Positions 1 through 10,414 of a DNA stretch of 64,000 bases are shown in pieces (position 1 is the stretch's first letter; each line of letters starts with the position of its first letter). This DNA comes from Clavibacter californiensis. Its GTDB lineage: Bacteria; Actinomycetota; Actinomycetes; Actinomycetales; Microbacteriaceae. The notes under the pieces are model-generated. The model saw only the letters and a list, made by a program, of their open reading frames with translations, made no database searches and was not told the DNA's origin. The translations under genes were made by a program, and so were the position numbers. Location of the stretch: contig NZ_CP040792.1 in assembly GCF_021952865.1 (NCBI RefSeq), positions 2,356,001-2,420,000 of the forward strand, in the 5' to 3' direction.

Positions 1-1127
1 TGCCCGTGCTCGGCGAGGCGGCCGATGCGCGCGGGCGCGTGCGACATGACGCGCGCGACGCCGGCCCAGTCGATCAGGCCGGTGTCGACCATGGCGAGCT
101 GCACCACGGAGAGCGCCGACTCGAGGCCGACCATGCCGAACGCGGCCGCGTCCCACTCGCAGTCCTTAGCCTCCGTCGGGTGCGGCGCGTGGTCGGTCGC
201 GACCACGTCGATCGTGCCGTCGGCGAGGGCGGCGCGGAGGGCCTCGACGTCCTCGCGGCGGCGCAGCGGCGGGTTGACCTTGTAGCGCGCGTCGTAGCCC
301 GCGACCAGGTCCTCGGTGAGGAGGAGGTGGTGCGGCGTGACCTCGGCCGTGACGTCGACGCCGCGCGCCTTGGCCCAGCGGATCACGTCGACGGAGCCGG
401 CGGTGGAGACGTGGCAGACGTGGAGGCGGGATCCCACGTGCTCGGCGAGCAGGACGTCGCGCGCGATGATCGACTCCTCGGCGACCGCGGGCCAGCCCGT
501 GATGCCGAGCTCGCCGGACAGCGCGCCCTCGTTCATGGTGGCGCCCTCGGTGAGCCGCGGGTCCTGCGCGTGCTGCGCGATGACGCCGTCGAACGCCTTC
601 ACGTACTCGAGGGCGCGGCGCATGAGCAGCGGGTCGGAGACGCACTTGCCGTCGTCGGAGAAGACGCGGACGGCGGCGCGGCTGGAGGCCATCGCGCCGA
701 TCTCCGCCATCGACTCGCCGGCCAGGCCCACCGACACCGCGCCGATGGGGCGCACGGTCGCGTAGCCGGCCGCGTCGCCGAGCGCCTTGACCTGCTCGAC
801 CACGCCCGCGGTGTCCTGCACGGGCATCGTGTTGGCCATCGCGAAGACCGCCGTGAAGCCGCCGAGGGCCGCGGCGCGGGATCCCGTGAGCACGGTCTCG
901 CTCTGCTCGTAGCCGGGCTCGCGCAGGTGCACGTGCAGGTCGACGAGTCCGGGCAGCGCGACGAGGCCGTCGGCCTCGATCACGTGGGCACCGGCGGGTG
1001 TCTCGAGGTCGGGGCCGATCTCGCGGATCAGCCCGTCGGCGACGAGGATGTCGGCCCGCTCGCCCGACGGCAGGGTCGCGCCGCGGATCAGGTGGGTGTC
1101 GTCGGGGTTCGTGTCGTTCTGGGTCAT
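1..1127 (-). CDS. pyrC: Dihydroorotase, C-terminus cut by window edge
   Basis: Zinc amidohydrolase that closes N-carbamoyl-aspartate to dihydroorotate, step three of UMP synthesis, in the cytosol. About 375 residues are present and the C-terminus lies beyond base 1. I read the HxH metal motif in [12 protein letters not shown] near residues 62-72, KVNPPLR, and the catalytic ATDHAPHP near residue 310. The ATG (1125-1127) overlaps the pyrB TGA as ATGA, so the gene is translationally coupled to pyrB as the third gene of pyrR-pyrB-pyrC. The identification is secure; only the end is missing. Confidence 0.97.
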   Translation of the reverse strand, partial: MTQNDTNPDDTHLIRGATLPSGERADILVADGLIREIGPDLETPAGAHVIEADGLVALPGLVDLHVHLREPGYEQSETVLTGSRAAALGGFTAVFAMANTMPVQDTAGVVEQVKALGDAAGYATVRPIGAVSVGLAGESMAEIGAMASSRAAVRVFSDDGKCVSDPLLMRRALEYVKAFDGVIAQHAQDPRLTEGATMNEGALSGELGITGWPAVAEESIIARDVLLAEHVGSRLHVCHVSTAGSVDVIRWAKARGVDVTAEVTPHHLLLTEDLVAGYDARYKVNPPLRRREDVEALRAALADGTIDVVATDHAPHPTEAKDCEWDAAAFGMVGLESALSVVQLAMVDTGLIDWAGVARVMSHAPARIGRLAEHG

Positions 1128-2080
1128 CGGTCGGCCTTCCCGTCGCCGGACAGCAGGAGGTAGAGGACGGCCATGCGCACCGAGACGCCGTTGGCGACCT
1201 GCTCGCGCACCGTGGACCTCTCCGAGTCGGCGGCGGCGGCGGATATCTCGAGCCCGCGGTTCATGGGCCCCGGGTGCATGACGATCGTATCGGCCCCGAG
1301 GAGCGCGAGCCGCGCGTCGTCGAGGCCCCAGATGCGCGCGTACTCGCGCGGGTTCGGGAAGAAGGCGGCGCGCATGCGCTCGGCCTGGATGCGGAGCATC
1401 ATCACGGCGTCGGGCGCGCCCTCGACGAGCGCCGCGTCGAGGTCGTACCGCACCGTGACGGGCCAGGATCCGACGCCCACCGGCACGAGCGTGGGCGGTG
1501 CGACGAGCGTGACCTCGGCGCCGAGCGTCGTGAGCAGCCACGCGTTCGAGCGGGCGACGCGGGAGTGCAGCACGTCGCCGACGATGACGACGCGCGTGCC
1601 GTCGAGCCCCTTGCCCCGCGCGGCGGATCCGTGCAGCCTGCGGCGGATGGTGAACGCGTCGAGCAGCGCCTGCGTGGGGTGCTCGTGCGTGCCGTCGCCC
1701 GCGTTGACGATCCCGGCGTCGATCCAGCCGCTGCCGGCGAGCGTGTGCGGCGCGCCCGACGACGGGTGCCGGACGACCACGCCGTCGGCGCCCATCGCCT
1801 GCAGCGTCTGCGCGGTGTCCTTGAGGCTCTCGCCCTTGGAGACGCTCGACCCCTTCGCGCTGAAGTTGATGACGTCGGCCGACAGGCGCTTGGCGGCGGC
1901 CTCGAACGAGATGCGGGTGCGGGTGGAGTCCTCGAAGAAGAGGTTGACGACCGTGCGCCCGCGGAGCGCGGGCGTCTTCTTGATCTCGCGCGTGCCGACG
2001 TCGGCCATGTCCTCGGCGACGTCGAGGATGTGGATCGCCTCGTCGCGGGACAGGTCGCGGGTGGAGAGCAGGTGCCTCAT
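1124..2080 (-). CDS. pyrB: Aspartate carbamoyltransferase catalytic subunit
   Basis: Joins carbamoyl phosphate and aspartate, the committed step of pyrimidine synthesis. The 318 residues match the normal catalytic-chain length. Visible motifs are the carbamoyl-phosphate site [13 protein letters not shown] (about residues 49-61), [23 protein letters not shown] and [13 protein letters not shown]. The start overlaps the pyrR stop by 4 bases and the stop overlaps the pyrC start. No pyrI regulatory subunit is present, so control probably comes from PyrR acting on the common mRNA (inference). Confidence 0.98.
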   Translation of the reverse strand: MRHLLSTRDLSRDEAIHILDVAEDMADVGTREIKKTPALRGRTVVNLFFEDSTRTRISFEAAAKRLSADVINFSAKGSSVSKGESLKDTAQTLQAMGADGVVVRHPSSGAPHTLAGSGWIDAGIVNAGDGTHEHPTQALLDAFTIRRRLHGSAARGKGLDGTRVVIVGDVLHSRVARSNAWLLTTLGAEVTLVAPPTLVPVGVGSWPVTVRYDLDAALVEGAPDAVMMLRIQAERMRAAFFPNPREYARIWGLDDARLALLGADTIVMHPGPMNRGLEISAAAADSERSTVREQVANGVSVRMAVLYLLLSGDGKADR

Positions 2081-2661
2081 GGGGTCGCCCCCTCTGCGGC
2101 GGATCCCGTCGCGGGCGCGTCGTCCGGGCCGGCGATGCTCACCGACTCCTCGCCGTCGGTCTCCTCGAGCCGGACGAAGATCCGCTCGGCGAGGCTGGAG
2201 GGCAGGTTCTTGCCCACGAAGTCGGCGCGGATGGGGAGCTCCCGGTGGCCGCGGTCGACGAGCGCGGCGAGCCGCACGGCCGTGGGACGGCCGAGGTCGC
2301 CGATCGCGTCGAGGGCGGCGCGCACGGTGCGGCCGGAGAAGAGCACGTCGTCGACGAGCACGACGGTGCGGCCGTCGACGCCGCCTGAGGGCAGGCGCGT
2401 GGGCGCGGGCGCGCGGGTCGGGTTCCGCTGCAGGTCGTCGCGGTACATCGTGACGTCGAGCGACCCCACCAGGTCGGCGGGGGCCTCGGGCTCGAGGCGG
2501 GCGATGATCCGGCCGATGCGCTCGGCGAGGACGGTGCCGCGGGTGGGGATCCCGAGGAGCAGCAGGCCGTGCGGGCCGCGGTTCGACTCGAGGATCTCGT
2601 GGGCGATGCGCGTGAGCGCACGGGTGATGTCAGAGGGCTGCAGCACGATGCGCTGAGGCAA
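2077..2661 (-). CDS. pyrR: Bifunctional pyr operon regulator / uracil phosphoribosyltransferase
   Basis: RNA-binding regulator that senses UMP/UTP and also has uracil phosphoribosyltransferase activity. It has 194 residues, and the N-terminus [18 protein letters not shown] is characteristic. The PRPP loop [18 protein letters not shown] lies near residues 104-121. I chose the TTG at 2659-2661 because it follows AAGGAGGT at normal spacing and gives the conserved N-terminus. First gene of pyrR-pyrB-pyrC. Its Shine-Dalgarno lies inside a PyrR-type hairpin (2666-2705), so autoregulation of translation is likely. Confidence 0.97.
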   Translation of the reverse strand: MPQRIVLQPSDITRALTRIAHEILESNRGPHGLLLLGIPTRGTVLAERIGRIIARLEPEAPADLVGSLDVTMYRDDLQRNPTRAPAPTRLPSGGVDGRTVVLVDDVLFSGRTVRAALDAIGDLGRPTAVRLAALVDRGHRELPIRADFVGKNLPSSLAERIFVRLEETDGEESVSIAGPDDAPATGSAAEGATP

Positions 2662-2665
2662 TCCG

Positions 2666-2705
2666 ACCTCCTTCCCCGCCTCTCGGGACGGATGTTAAAG
2701 GTGGT
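2666..2705 (-). promoter_or_regulatory. PyrR-binding hairpin that sequesters the pyrR Shine-Dalgarno
   Basis: The transcript contains UCCCGAGAGGC (2678-2688), matching the published PyrR loop consensus UCCNGNGAGGY. CGUC and GGCG pair around the hexaloop CCGAGA. Below an internal bulge the 5' arm ACCACCUU (2698-2705) pairs with AAGGAGGU (2666-2673) apart from one A-A mismatch. That 3' arm is the ribosome binding site itself. No terminator or antiterminator is visible, so translational repression is the simplest reading, as reported for mycobacterial PyrR. Confidence 0.8.
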
Positions 2706-2719
2706 CTGTTCCGCGGGTC

Positions 2720-2748
2720 ACTCTAGCGGGTGTCGGCCCGTCGGTCAC
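2720..2748 (-). promoter_or_regulatory. Promoter of the pyrRBC operon
   Basis: The minus strand reads GTGACC (2743-2748), a 17-base spacer, then TAGAGT (2720-2725), a reasonable -35/-10 pair for an actinobacterial housekeeping sigma factor. Transcription would begin near 2713, just upstream of the PyrR hairpin, giving a leader of about 50 bases. Confidence 0.6.
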
Positions 2749-2750
2749 CG

Positions 2751-3644
2751 TCACGCCGCGCGGGTGCGGTCCCGGCGCTCGGGCAGCGCCACGAATCCCG
2801 CCGAGCGGTACGTCGCGACGGCGCCGCGGAGGTCACTCGGCGTGCACACGAGGGCCGCCGAGGAGCCGAGCTCGCGCAACGCTGCCGCTGCTGCGCGGCA
2901 GACTGCTCTCCCGTGGCCCTTCCCGCGCTGGTCCGCGCGCACGCCCATCGGCTCGAGGAGGCCAGGCCGCCCCTGCCCTGCCGACCAGACCGTGACTCCC
3001 GCCACGGGCACCCCGTCGGGGTCGCGGCCGAGGAGGCACACCATCGACGCCGTGTCGGCACCTGTCGCGCGACGGGCGGTGACGCCGGACGCCATGGTCG
3101 CCCACTGCGCGTCGGTGAAGGTCGCGTTGGCCCACGCGGACCGGTGGACGGCCGTGAACGCGGAAGAGGCACCGGGCACGACGCGCTCGACGCGGAGCCC
3201 GCCCGGGATCCGAACGGGCTCGGAGAGATCGAGCACCAGGGGGGTCCACGCCTCGCCCGCCGACCAGCCGGAGGTGGCGAGGGCCGCGTCGAGTGCCGTG
3301 CCCGCGGGGATCTCGACGGATGCCCGACCGACGGGCAGCACGCCGGCCTCGGGGTCCGCGATGTCCGCCCGCACGACGTCGGCGAGCGCCGGGTCCGACC
3401 ACCGTTGCGGCGCCACCGTCGTCCGGAGGAGGCCAGGCCCGTCGAGGAACCCGATCGCCACGATCCGGCCGTCGTCGCGCCAGACGCGGAGCGCGTCGGC
3501 GACCGCACGCGACCCGTGCCGCTCCGCCCAGCCGATGTCGCCCGGGTGGAGCTGAACGGGCGCATCGTCGCGCTGCCATCGCCGGAGCGCGTCCACGACA
3601 GGACCGAGCTCGTCCGGACCGGGGGAAGTGAGGACGATGGACAT
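2751..3644 (-). CDS. GNAT family N-acetyltransferase
   Basis: A 297-residue protein whose C-terminal third carries the GNAT acetyl-CoA loop, VRADQRGKGHGRAVC (about residues 232-246), followed by YRSAGF, a usual end of the fold. The first ~140 residues may be a second, degenerate GNAT-like half (NGR-type DGRIVAIGFLDGP strands), as in two-domain acetyltransferases. The substrate is unknown. It stands alone between acs and pyrR, and the pyr promoter begins right after its stop. The family is fairly certain; the role is not. Confidence 0.8.
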   Translation of the reverse strand: MSIVLTSPGPDELGPVVDALRRWQRDDAPVQLHPGDIGWAERHGSRAVADALRVWRDDGRIVAIGFLDGPGLLRTTVAPQRWSDPALADVVRADIADPEAGVLPVGRASVEIPAGTALDAALATSGWSAGEAWTPLVLDLSEPVRIPGGLRVERVVPGASSAFTAVHRSAWANATFTDAQWATMASGVTARRATGADTASMVCLLGRDPDGVPVAGVTVWSAGQGRPGLLEPMGVRADQRGKGHGRAVCRAAAAALRELGSSAALVCTPSDLRGAVATYRSAGFVALPERRDRTRAA

Positions 3645-3722
3645 GTCCTCATCCCATCACCCGGGCGACGCCAGGACCACCCCTCGGAGCACGGTCCCCG
3701 GCTCGACGGGCCGCGGTGTCCG

Positions 3723-5774
<2,052 letters not shown>

Positions 5775-5780
5775 GCGCCG

Positions 5781-5826
5781 ACGCTACGTTCCGCGCGACC
5801 GGGATCCGGAACCGGGATGTCACGCG
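5781..5826 (-). promoter_or_regulatory. acs promoter with upstream box shared with ssuB
   Basis: TAGCGT (5781-5786) lies 6 bases before the acs ATG and is followed by CGG. A GTCACGCG box (5819-5826, as read on plus) begins 45 bases upstream of the start. The ssuB-like gene has the same TAGCGTCGG and a GTCAC-CGCG box at nearly identical distances. No good -35 hexamer is visible. Confidence 0.5.
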
Positions 5827-5845
5827 GCGACACGAAGGCGGCGGG

Positions 5846-6712
5846 TCAGCCCCAGCGCCGCACGAGCACCCGCTCGACGAGGCCGACCACCGCGTCGGTG
5901 ATCGCGCCGAGCACGGCGAGCAGCACGATCGCCAGCAGCACCCGGTCGACGCGTCCGTTGGACGACGACTCCGTGAGCAGGTAGCCGAGCCCCATCGACG
6001 CGGCGAGCAGCTCGGCCGCCACGAGGAACAGCCACGACTGCGCGAGCGCGAGCCGGAGGCCGGAGACGACGGCCGGCAGCACGGCGGGGAGCTGCACGGT
6101 GACGAGCAGCGGGATCCGCGTCAGCCCGAACGCGCGTCCCGCCTCCACGAGGTGCGGGTCCACGTGCCGGAGCGCGCCCGCGACGGTCGTGTAGACCGGG
6201 AACATCGCGCCGATGGCGACGAGCGTGACCTTGGAGTCCTCGTTGATGCCCATCCAGAGCAGGAGCAGCGGCACCCACGCGAGCGACGGCACCGTGCGGA
6301 ACGCGCCCGCTGTGGGCGCGAGGAGGAGCCTGCCGATGCGCGACAGGCCGACCACGGCGCCGAGCACGAGGCCGACCGTGGCGCCCAGCGCGAAGCCGAG
6401 CAGCACGCGCTGCAGCGAGATGGCGACGTACTGCCCGAGGATCCCCTGCTCGGCCAGCTGCACCCCGGCCCGCACCACGTCGAGCGGCGCGGGCAGGAGG
6501 TGGGCGGGCACGGCGCCCGTCGCGGTCACGACCGCCCAGAGCCCGACCACCAGGACGGGGACGACGAGGCCCACGGCGACCCGGAGGAGGACCCCACGGG
6601 TCGCGCGGCCGGGCGCCGGGCGCCGGGCGCGCTGGCCGTCGTCGTACGGGGCCCCGACGCCCGCGCGGTCGCCCGTGCCGACGTCCTCCCGCGCGGGCCG
6701 GAGCGCGGTCAT
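5846..6712 (-). CDS. ABC transporter permease, sulfonate/nitrate/taurine type
   Basis: Inner-membrane permease of 288 residues with about six hydrophobic segments. The EAA-type cytoplasmic loop is EAGRAFGLTRIPLLVTVQLPAVLP, near the middle of the binding-protein-dependent transport domain. The N-terminal ~45 residues are basic and low complexity. The ATG overlaps the stop of the binding-protein gene as ATGA, so the two are coupled. Part of an operon ordered ATPase, binding protein, permease. The family is clear; the substrate is inferred. Confidence 0.9.
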   Translation of the reverse strand: MTALRPAREDVGTGDRAGVGAPYDDGQRARRPAPGRATRGVLLRVAVGLVVPVLVVGLWAVVTATGAVPAHLLPAPLDVVRAGVQLAEQGILGQYVAISLQRVLLGFALGATVGLVLGAVVGLSRIGRLLLAPTAGAFRTVPSLAWVPLLLLWMGINEDSKVTLVAIGAMFPVYTTVAGALRHVDPHLVEAGRAFGLTRIPLLVTVQLPAVLPAVVSGLRLALAQSWLFLVAAELLAASMGLGYLLTESSSNGRVDRVLLAIVLLAVLGAITDAVVGLVERVLVRRWG

Positions 6713-7761
6713 CCGGCGGATCCGGAGGCGGGGTCCGCGGCCTCGGCGAACCGCGGCTCGAACAGCTCGTCCAGTGCCGTGTCGACCTTCCCCTGGTCCT
6801 CCACGTCGCCGGACTCCACGAGGATCGGGCCGACGCGCTCCAGCACGGCGCGCTGGGCGTCGCCGGGCACGGGGTCGACGCCGAGGTTCGTGCGGTCGAT
6901 GACGGTGGAGGCGACGGCCGGGTCGATCGCGGCGGCCTGCGCGAGGATCGCCGCGGTCTCGTCCGGGTGGTCGACCGCCCAGGCGCGGGCCTCCTCGTAG
7001 GAGTCGACGACGGCCTGCGCGAGGTCGGGCGACGCGTCGAGGAACGACTGCGTGGCGTTGAGGAACCCGTAGGTCGCGAAGTCGACGTTCCGGTACAGCA
7101 GAGTGGATCCCGCCTCCGCCTCGCTCGCCGCCATGAGCGGGTCGAGCCCGGCCCACGCGTCGACCGAGCCGTTCTCGAGCGCGGCCCGGCCGTCGGCGTG
7201 CTGGAGGTTCTGGATGGTGACGTCGGACGCGGGGATGCCGGCCTCGTCCAGCGTCTGCAGCAGGAAGAAGTACGGGTCCGTGCCCTTCGTCGCCGCGATG
7301 TCGGCCCCGCGGAGCTGGTCGACGCTGGTGATGGGCGACCCCTTCGGCACGACGATCGCGGTCCACTCGGGCTGCGAGTACACGTCGATGGTGCGGATGG
7401 GCGAGCCGTTGGCCCGGGCGAGGAGCGCGGCGGATCCGGCGGTGGATCCCACGTCGACGGCTCCCGCGCGCAGCAGCTCGTTGGCCTTGTTCGAGCCTGC
7501 GGACTGCACCCAGTCGACCTTCACGTCCGACCCGAGCCGCTTCTCCACGAGGCCCTGGTCCTTCACGATGAGGCTGAGCGGGTTGTAGGTCGCCCAGTCG
7601 AGGGTGAGCGTGTCGGCGCTCCAGCCGGCGGGATCCGCGGATGCCTCGGCGGCGGGCGCGACGGACGAGCCCTCCCCCGCGGCGCAGCCGGCGAGGAGCA
7701 TCGCGGCGGCGCCCACGAGCGCGAGGGCGGGGAGGGATCTGCGGGGCAGGAGACGGGTCAC
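6709..7761 (-). CDS. ABC transporter substrate-binding lipoprotein, SsuA/NMT1-like
   Basis: A 350-residue extracytoplasmic lipoprotein. The signal peptide ends in the lipobox LAGC (C26), followed by an acidic/Ala linker. The body shows the SsuA-type pattern: WATYNPL, GSNKANELLRAGAVDVGSTAG and QPEWTAIVVPKGSPI. Likely ligands are alkanesulfonates or related oxyanions, judged from family alone. The start is GTG (7759-7761) after GAGGACCC. It follows the ATPase gene after a 114-base repetitive spacer. Confidence 0.88.
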   Translation of the reverse strand: MTRLLPRRSLPALALVGAAAMLLAGCAAGEGSSVAPAAEASADPAGWSADTLTLDWATYNPLSLIVKDQGLVEKRLGSDVKVDWVQSAGSNKANELLRAGAVDVGSTAGSAALLARANGSPIRTIDVYSQPEWTAIVVPKGSPITSVDQLRGADIAATKGTDPYFFLLQTLDEAGIPASDVTIQNLQHADGRAALENGSVDAWAGLDPLMAASEAEAGSTLLYRNVDFATYGFLNATQSFLDASPDLAQAVVDSYEEARAWAVDHPDETAAILAQAAAIDPAVASTVIDRTNLGVDPVPGDAQRAVLERVGPILVESGDVEDQGKVDTALDELFEPRFAEAADPASGSAG

Positions 7762-7875
7762 GGTGGGTCCTCGGTGCGGTGTCGGGTGGTGCGGGGGTGG
7801 TGGTGCGGGGGTGGTGGTGCGGGTGGTGGTGCGGGTGGTGGTCCGGGGGGGTGCGGCCGGTGGCGGTGGTCCGGC
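7762..7875 (-). repeat. Repetitive C-rich spacer between the importer ATPase and binding-protein genes
   Basis: On plus the segment 7785-7850 is built from irregular tandem GGTGGTGCGGG-like units of about 11-13 bases. On the transcript it is a run of CACCACCCGCACC, C-rich and poor in G for roughly 90 bases. I see no stable hairpin. Such unstructured C-rich RNA resembles Rho-loading tracts and could reduce downstream expression; this is inference only. Confidence 0.6.
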
Positions 7876-8745
7876 TCAGCGCGCCCGGTGGCCCGGCACG
7901 CCGAGCCCCTCGAGCAGCTCCGCGCGGAGGGCGGCGAGGGTCGCGTCGCCGCGGTCCCGCGGGCGGGCGCCCGGCACCTCGAGGACGCGGCGGACGGTCG
8001 CGCCGGGCGCGGCTCCGTCCGCGGGATCCGGGCCGAGCAGCACCACGCGGTCGGCGAGGTGCAGGGCCTCGTCCACGTCGTGCGTGACGAGGAGGACCGT
8101 GGTCGGGATCGCGGCGTGCACGTCGAGCAGCAGGTCCTGCATGCGCAGGCGCGTCAGGGCGTCGAGCGCGCCGAACGGCTCGTCGAGCACGAGGACGCGG
8201 GGCCGCCGGGCGAGCGCGCGGGCGAGCGAGGCGCGCTGGGCCATGCCTCCGGAGACCTGCCGGGGACGGAGGTCGGCGGCCTCGGCGAGGCCGGTCAGCT
8301 CGAGCAGGTCGCGCACCCGGGCGTCGCCCTCGTCGCGCGGCACGTCGCGGGGCAGGCCGAGGCGGACGTTGGCGCGGATCGTGCGCCACGGCAGCAGGCG
8401 CGGCTCCTGGAACGCGACCGCGGAGCGCTGGTCGACCTCGCTCACGGCAGTGCCGTCGATGCGGATGGATCCGGCGTCGGGCCGGTCGAGGCCGCTCACC
8501 TGGCGCAGGAGCGTGGACTTCCCGCAGCCGGACGGCCCGAGGACGGCCACGACGTCGCCCGCGGCGAGGTCGAGGTCCACGTCCCGCAGCACCGTGCGCC
8601 GGGCTCGGGATCCGTCGCCGGCGAACGACCGCCCCACCCCGCGGAGCTCGACCGCGCCGGCGGAGGCCGCGGTCGCATCCGGGGCGGGAGCGGGCGACGC
8701 GGCGGTCGTCCGGTCGGGTCGCTGGGCGGATGCGGTGACGGGCAT
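7876..8745 (-). CDS. ABC transporter ATP-binding protein, SsuB/TauB-like
   Basis: Cytoplasmic ATPase of 289 residues. All motifs are present: Walker A GPSGCGKST, Q-loop FQEPRLLPW, signature VSGGMAQRASLARAL, Walker B VLVLDEPFGALD and H-loop THDVDEAL. A ~30-residue Ala/Pro/Thr-rich N-terminus precedes the domain. The LLPWRT after the Q-loop is typical of the nitrate/sulfonate/taurine group. First gene of the importer operon. The ATG lies 6 bases after a TAGCGT hexamer, suggesting a leaderless transcript. Confidence 0.92.
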   Translation of the reverse strand: MPVTASAQRPDRTTAASPAPAPDATAASAGAVELRGVGRSFAGDGSRARRTVLRDVDLDLAAGDVVAVLGPSGCGKSTLLRQVSGLDRPDAGSIRIDGTAVSEVDQRSAVAFQEPRLLPWRTIRANVRLGLPRDVPRDEGDARVRDLLELTGLAEAADLRPRQVSGGMAQRASLARALARRPRVLVLDEPFGALDALTRLRMQDLLLDVHAAIPTTVLLVTHDVDEALHLADRVVLLGPDPADGAAPGATVRRVLEVPGARPRDRGDATLAALRAELLEGLGVPGHRAR

Positions 8746-8751
8746 GACCCG

Positions 8752-8813
8752 ACGCTAGGGCGGCCCGGGCACCGGCGGACCGTCCCGCGTCACACGCGGT
8801 CGCGTGGCGTCAC
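8752..8813 (-). promoter_or_regulatory. Promoter and paired direct repeats upstream of the importer operon
   Basis: TAGCGT (8752-8757) lies 6 bases before the start. Two copies of GCGTCAC (8787-8793 and 8807-8813, plus-strand reading) sit 20 bp apart, two helical turns, at about -44 and -64 from the start codon. That geometry suits a regulator contacting one DNA face. The proximal copy matches the box upstream of acs. Confidence 0.5.
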
Positions 8814-8850
8814 GCGAGGTAACGGGGTGGCGCGACGCACCCCGCGATGC

Positions 8851-9264
8851 CTAGGCCTGCGTCGCCGCGATCCGCGCGAGCATGCCGTTCACGAACGAGG
8901 CCGACTCATCCGTCGAGAGCGACGACGCGAGGTCCACGCTCTCCGAGATCGCGACGCCGTCGGGCACGTCGGCGTTGAAGAGGATCTCCCAGATGCCGAT
9001 GCGCAGGATCGCGCGATCGACGGCGGGCATGCGGGCGAGGGTCCAGTTCACCGAGTACGTCTCGATGAGCTCGTCGATCTCGTCCTGGTGCTCGACGAAG
9101 CCCTCGGCGATCTCGCGCGCGTACTGCCACGACGCCTGCCGGTCGGGCTCGGCCGCGGCGCGCTGCTGCTCGACCGCGAGGGTCGCGGGGATGGACTCGC
9201 CGCGGATGTCCGCGACGTAGAGGACGTCGAGGGCGCGCTTGCGCGCCTTGGTGCGTGCGCTCAC
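8851..9264 (-). CDS. nusB: Transcription antitermination factor NusB
   Basis: RNA-binding partner of NusE (S10) in rRNA antitermination. The all-helical protein has 137 residues: N-terminal ARTKARKRALDVLYVAD, central WTLARMPAVDRAILRIGIWEIL, and C-terminal ESVDLASSLSTDESASFVNGML, all classical NusB. The GTG start (9262-9264) follows the efp stop by 3 bases. Last gene of the efp unit, as in most actinobacteria. Confidence 0.95.
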   Translation of the reverse strand: MSARTKARKRALDVLYVADIRGESIPATLAVEQQRAAAEPDRQASWQYAREIAEGFVEHQDEIDELIETYSVNWTLARMPAVDRAILRIGIWEILFNADVPDGVAISESVDLASSLSTDESASFVNGMLARIAATQA

Positions 9265-9267
9265 GGG

Positions 9268-9831
9268 TCAGTCGGTGACGCGGCCGAGGTAGTCGCCCGT
9301 GCGGGTGTCCACCTTGACGCGCGTGCCCTGCTCGAGGAAGAGCGGCACCTGGATCTGGTGCCCGGTCTCGACCGTCGCGGGCTTGGTGCCGCCCGTCGAG
9401 CGGTCGCCCTGCAGGCCCGGCTCCGTGTACGTGATGGTGAGCACGACGGACGCGGGCAGCTCGACGTAGAGGCCCTCGCCGTTGTGCAGCGCGACGGTGA
9501 CGTCCTGGTTCTCGAGCATGAAGTTCTTCGCGTCGCCGACCTGCGCGGCGGACAGCGTGATCTGGTCGTAGTCGCTCGTGTCCATGAACACGAAGTTCTC
9601 GCCGTCGGCGTAGAGGTACTGGAAGTCGCGGCGGTCGACCGTCTCGGTCTCGATCTTCGCGCCGGCGTTGAACGTGCGGTCGACGACCTTGCCGCTCATC
9701 ACGTTCTTGACCTTGGTGCGCACGAACGCGCCGCCCTTGCCCGGCTTCACGTGCTGGAACTCGATGACGGTCCACAGCTGGCCGTCCATGTTGAGGACGA
9801 CGCCGTTCTTGATGTCAGCGGTAGAGGCCAT
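9268..9831 (-). CDS. efp: Translation elongation factor P
   Basis: Relieves ribosome stalling at polyproline. It has 187 residues with an N-terminal KOW-like domain, the tip loop [12 protein letters not shown] (Lys32 is the modifiable position), and C-terminal OB folds ending in [10 protein letters not shown] start at the ATG 9829-9831 ([10 protein letters not shown]), because longer readings add an atypical Arg-rich tail and AGGACC lies just upstream of this ATG. A -10 hexamer about 108 bases upstream overlaps the aroQ stop. nusB follows directly. Confidence 0.95.
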   Translation of the reverse strand: MASTADIKNGVVLNMDGQLWTVIEFQHVKPGKGGAFVRTKVKNVMSGKVVDRTFNAGAKIETETVDRRDFQYLYADGENFVFMDTSDYDQITLSAAQVGDAKNFMLENQDVTVALHNGEGLYVELPASVVLTITYTEPGLQGDRSTGGTKPATVETGHQIQVPLFLEQGTRVKVDTRTGDYLGRVTD

Positions 9832-9938
9832 GCGGGAGGGTCCTTGCCTGTTCGACGAGCGGGAGGTGCGGCGTCGATGCGGCCGCACGGGGATGCCGGG
9901 GCCGACCCGGTGCGGGCGGCGTGGCGATCCGAGGGATC

Positions 9939-9944
9939 AGCCTA
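9939..9944 (-). promoter_or_regulatory. -10 hexamer for efp overlapping the aroQ stop codon
   Basis: TAGGCT on the minus strand; its first three bases are the aroQ TAG stop. Transcription from here would give an efp leader of roughly 100 bases. The same hexamer recurs before aroQ, trpD and the DUF349 gene. Confidence 0.45.
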
Positions 9945-10382
9945 ACGGGTGCCGGTCACGACGTGCGCGAGGGCCAGGAGGTACGAGCCCTGCCCGAGCC
10001 CCGCGATGACGCCCGTCGCGACGGGCGAGATGACGCTGGTGTGCCGGAACTCCTCGCGCGCGTGCGGGTTCGAGATGTGCACCTCGAGAAGCGTGATGCC
10101 GGCCTTCGTGACGAGCGCCGCGGCGTCGCGGAGCGCGTACGAGTAGTGCGTGAACGCCGCGGGGTTCATGATCACGGGGGTCCGCGTGTCGACGGCCTCG
10201 TGCAGCCAGCCGATGAGGGTCGCCTCGTCGTCGGTCTGCCTGAGGTCGATCTCGACATCGTCGGGCGCGAACGCGACGAGCTCGCGGCGGAGGTCGTCGA
10301 GCGACCCGGTGCCGTACACGTCGGGCTCGCGGCTGCCGAGCCTTCCGAGGTTGGGGCCGTTGAGGACGAGCACGCGTGACAT
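9942..10382 (-). CDS. aroQ: 3-Dehydroquinate dehydratase, type II
   Basis: Converts 3-dehydroquinate to 3-dehydroshikimate in the shikimate pathway. The 146-residue length is typical of the dodecameric type II enzyme. The flexible lid is LNGPNLGRLGSREPDVYG with catalytic Tyr23, and the catalytic-His region is EVHISNPHAREEFRHTS. The ATG at 10380-10382 is 7 bases after TAGGCT, so it may have its own leaderless transcript besides read-through from the upstream SDR/aroB genes. Confidence 0.97.
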   Translation of the reverse strand: MSRVLVLNGPNLGRLGSREPDVYGTGSLDDLRRELVAFAPDDVEIDLRQTDDEATLIGWLHEAVDTRTPVIMNPAAFTHYSYALRDAAALVTKAGITLLEVHISNPHAREEFRHTSVISPVATGVIAGLGQGSYLLALAHVVTGTR

Positions 10383-10389
10383 GCGCACC

Positions 10390-10395
10390 AGCCTA
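10390..10395 (-). promoter_or_regulatory. -10 hexamer of a leaderless aroQ transcript
   Basis: TAGGCT in the 32-base gap between the SDR stop and the aroQ ATG, ending 7 bases before the start codon. A weak CTGAGC sits 17 bases further upstream. Confidence 0.5.
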
Positions 10396-10414
10396 GGGCG
10401 CGGCCCGGGCCCGC

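Noticed and set aside
7785-7850. Possible small protein in the repetitive spacer
   Set aside because: No ribosome site and only repeat-encoded Gly/Val/Pro sequence in any frame.
5846-8389. One long minus-strand frame of 847 codons spanning the importer genes
   Set aside because: Only its last 288 residues (from the ATG at 6712) are the permease; the earlier part is out-of-frame translation of the ATPase and binding-protein genes.
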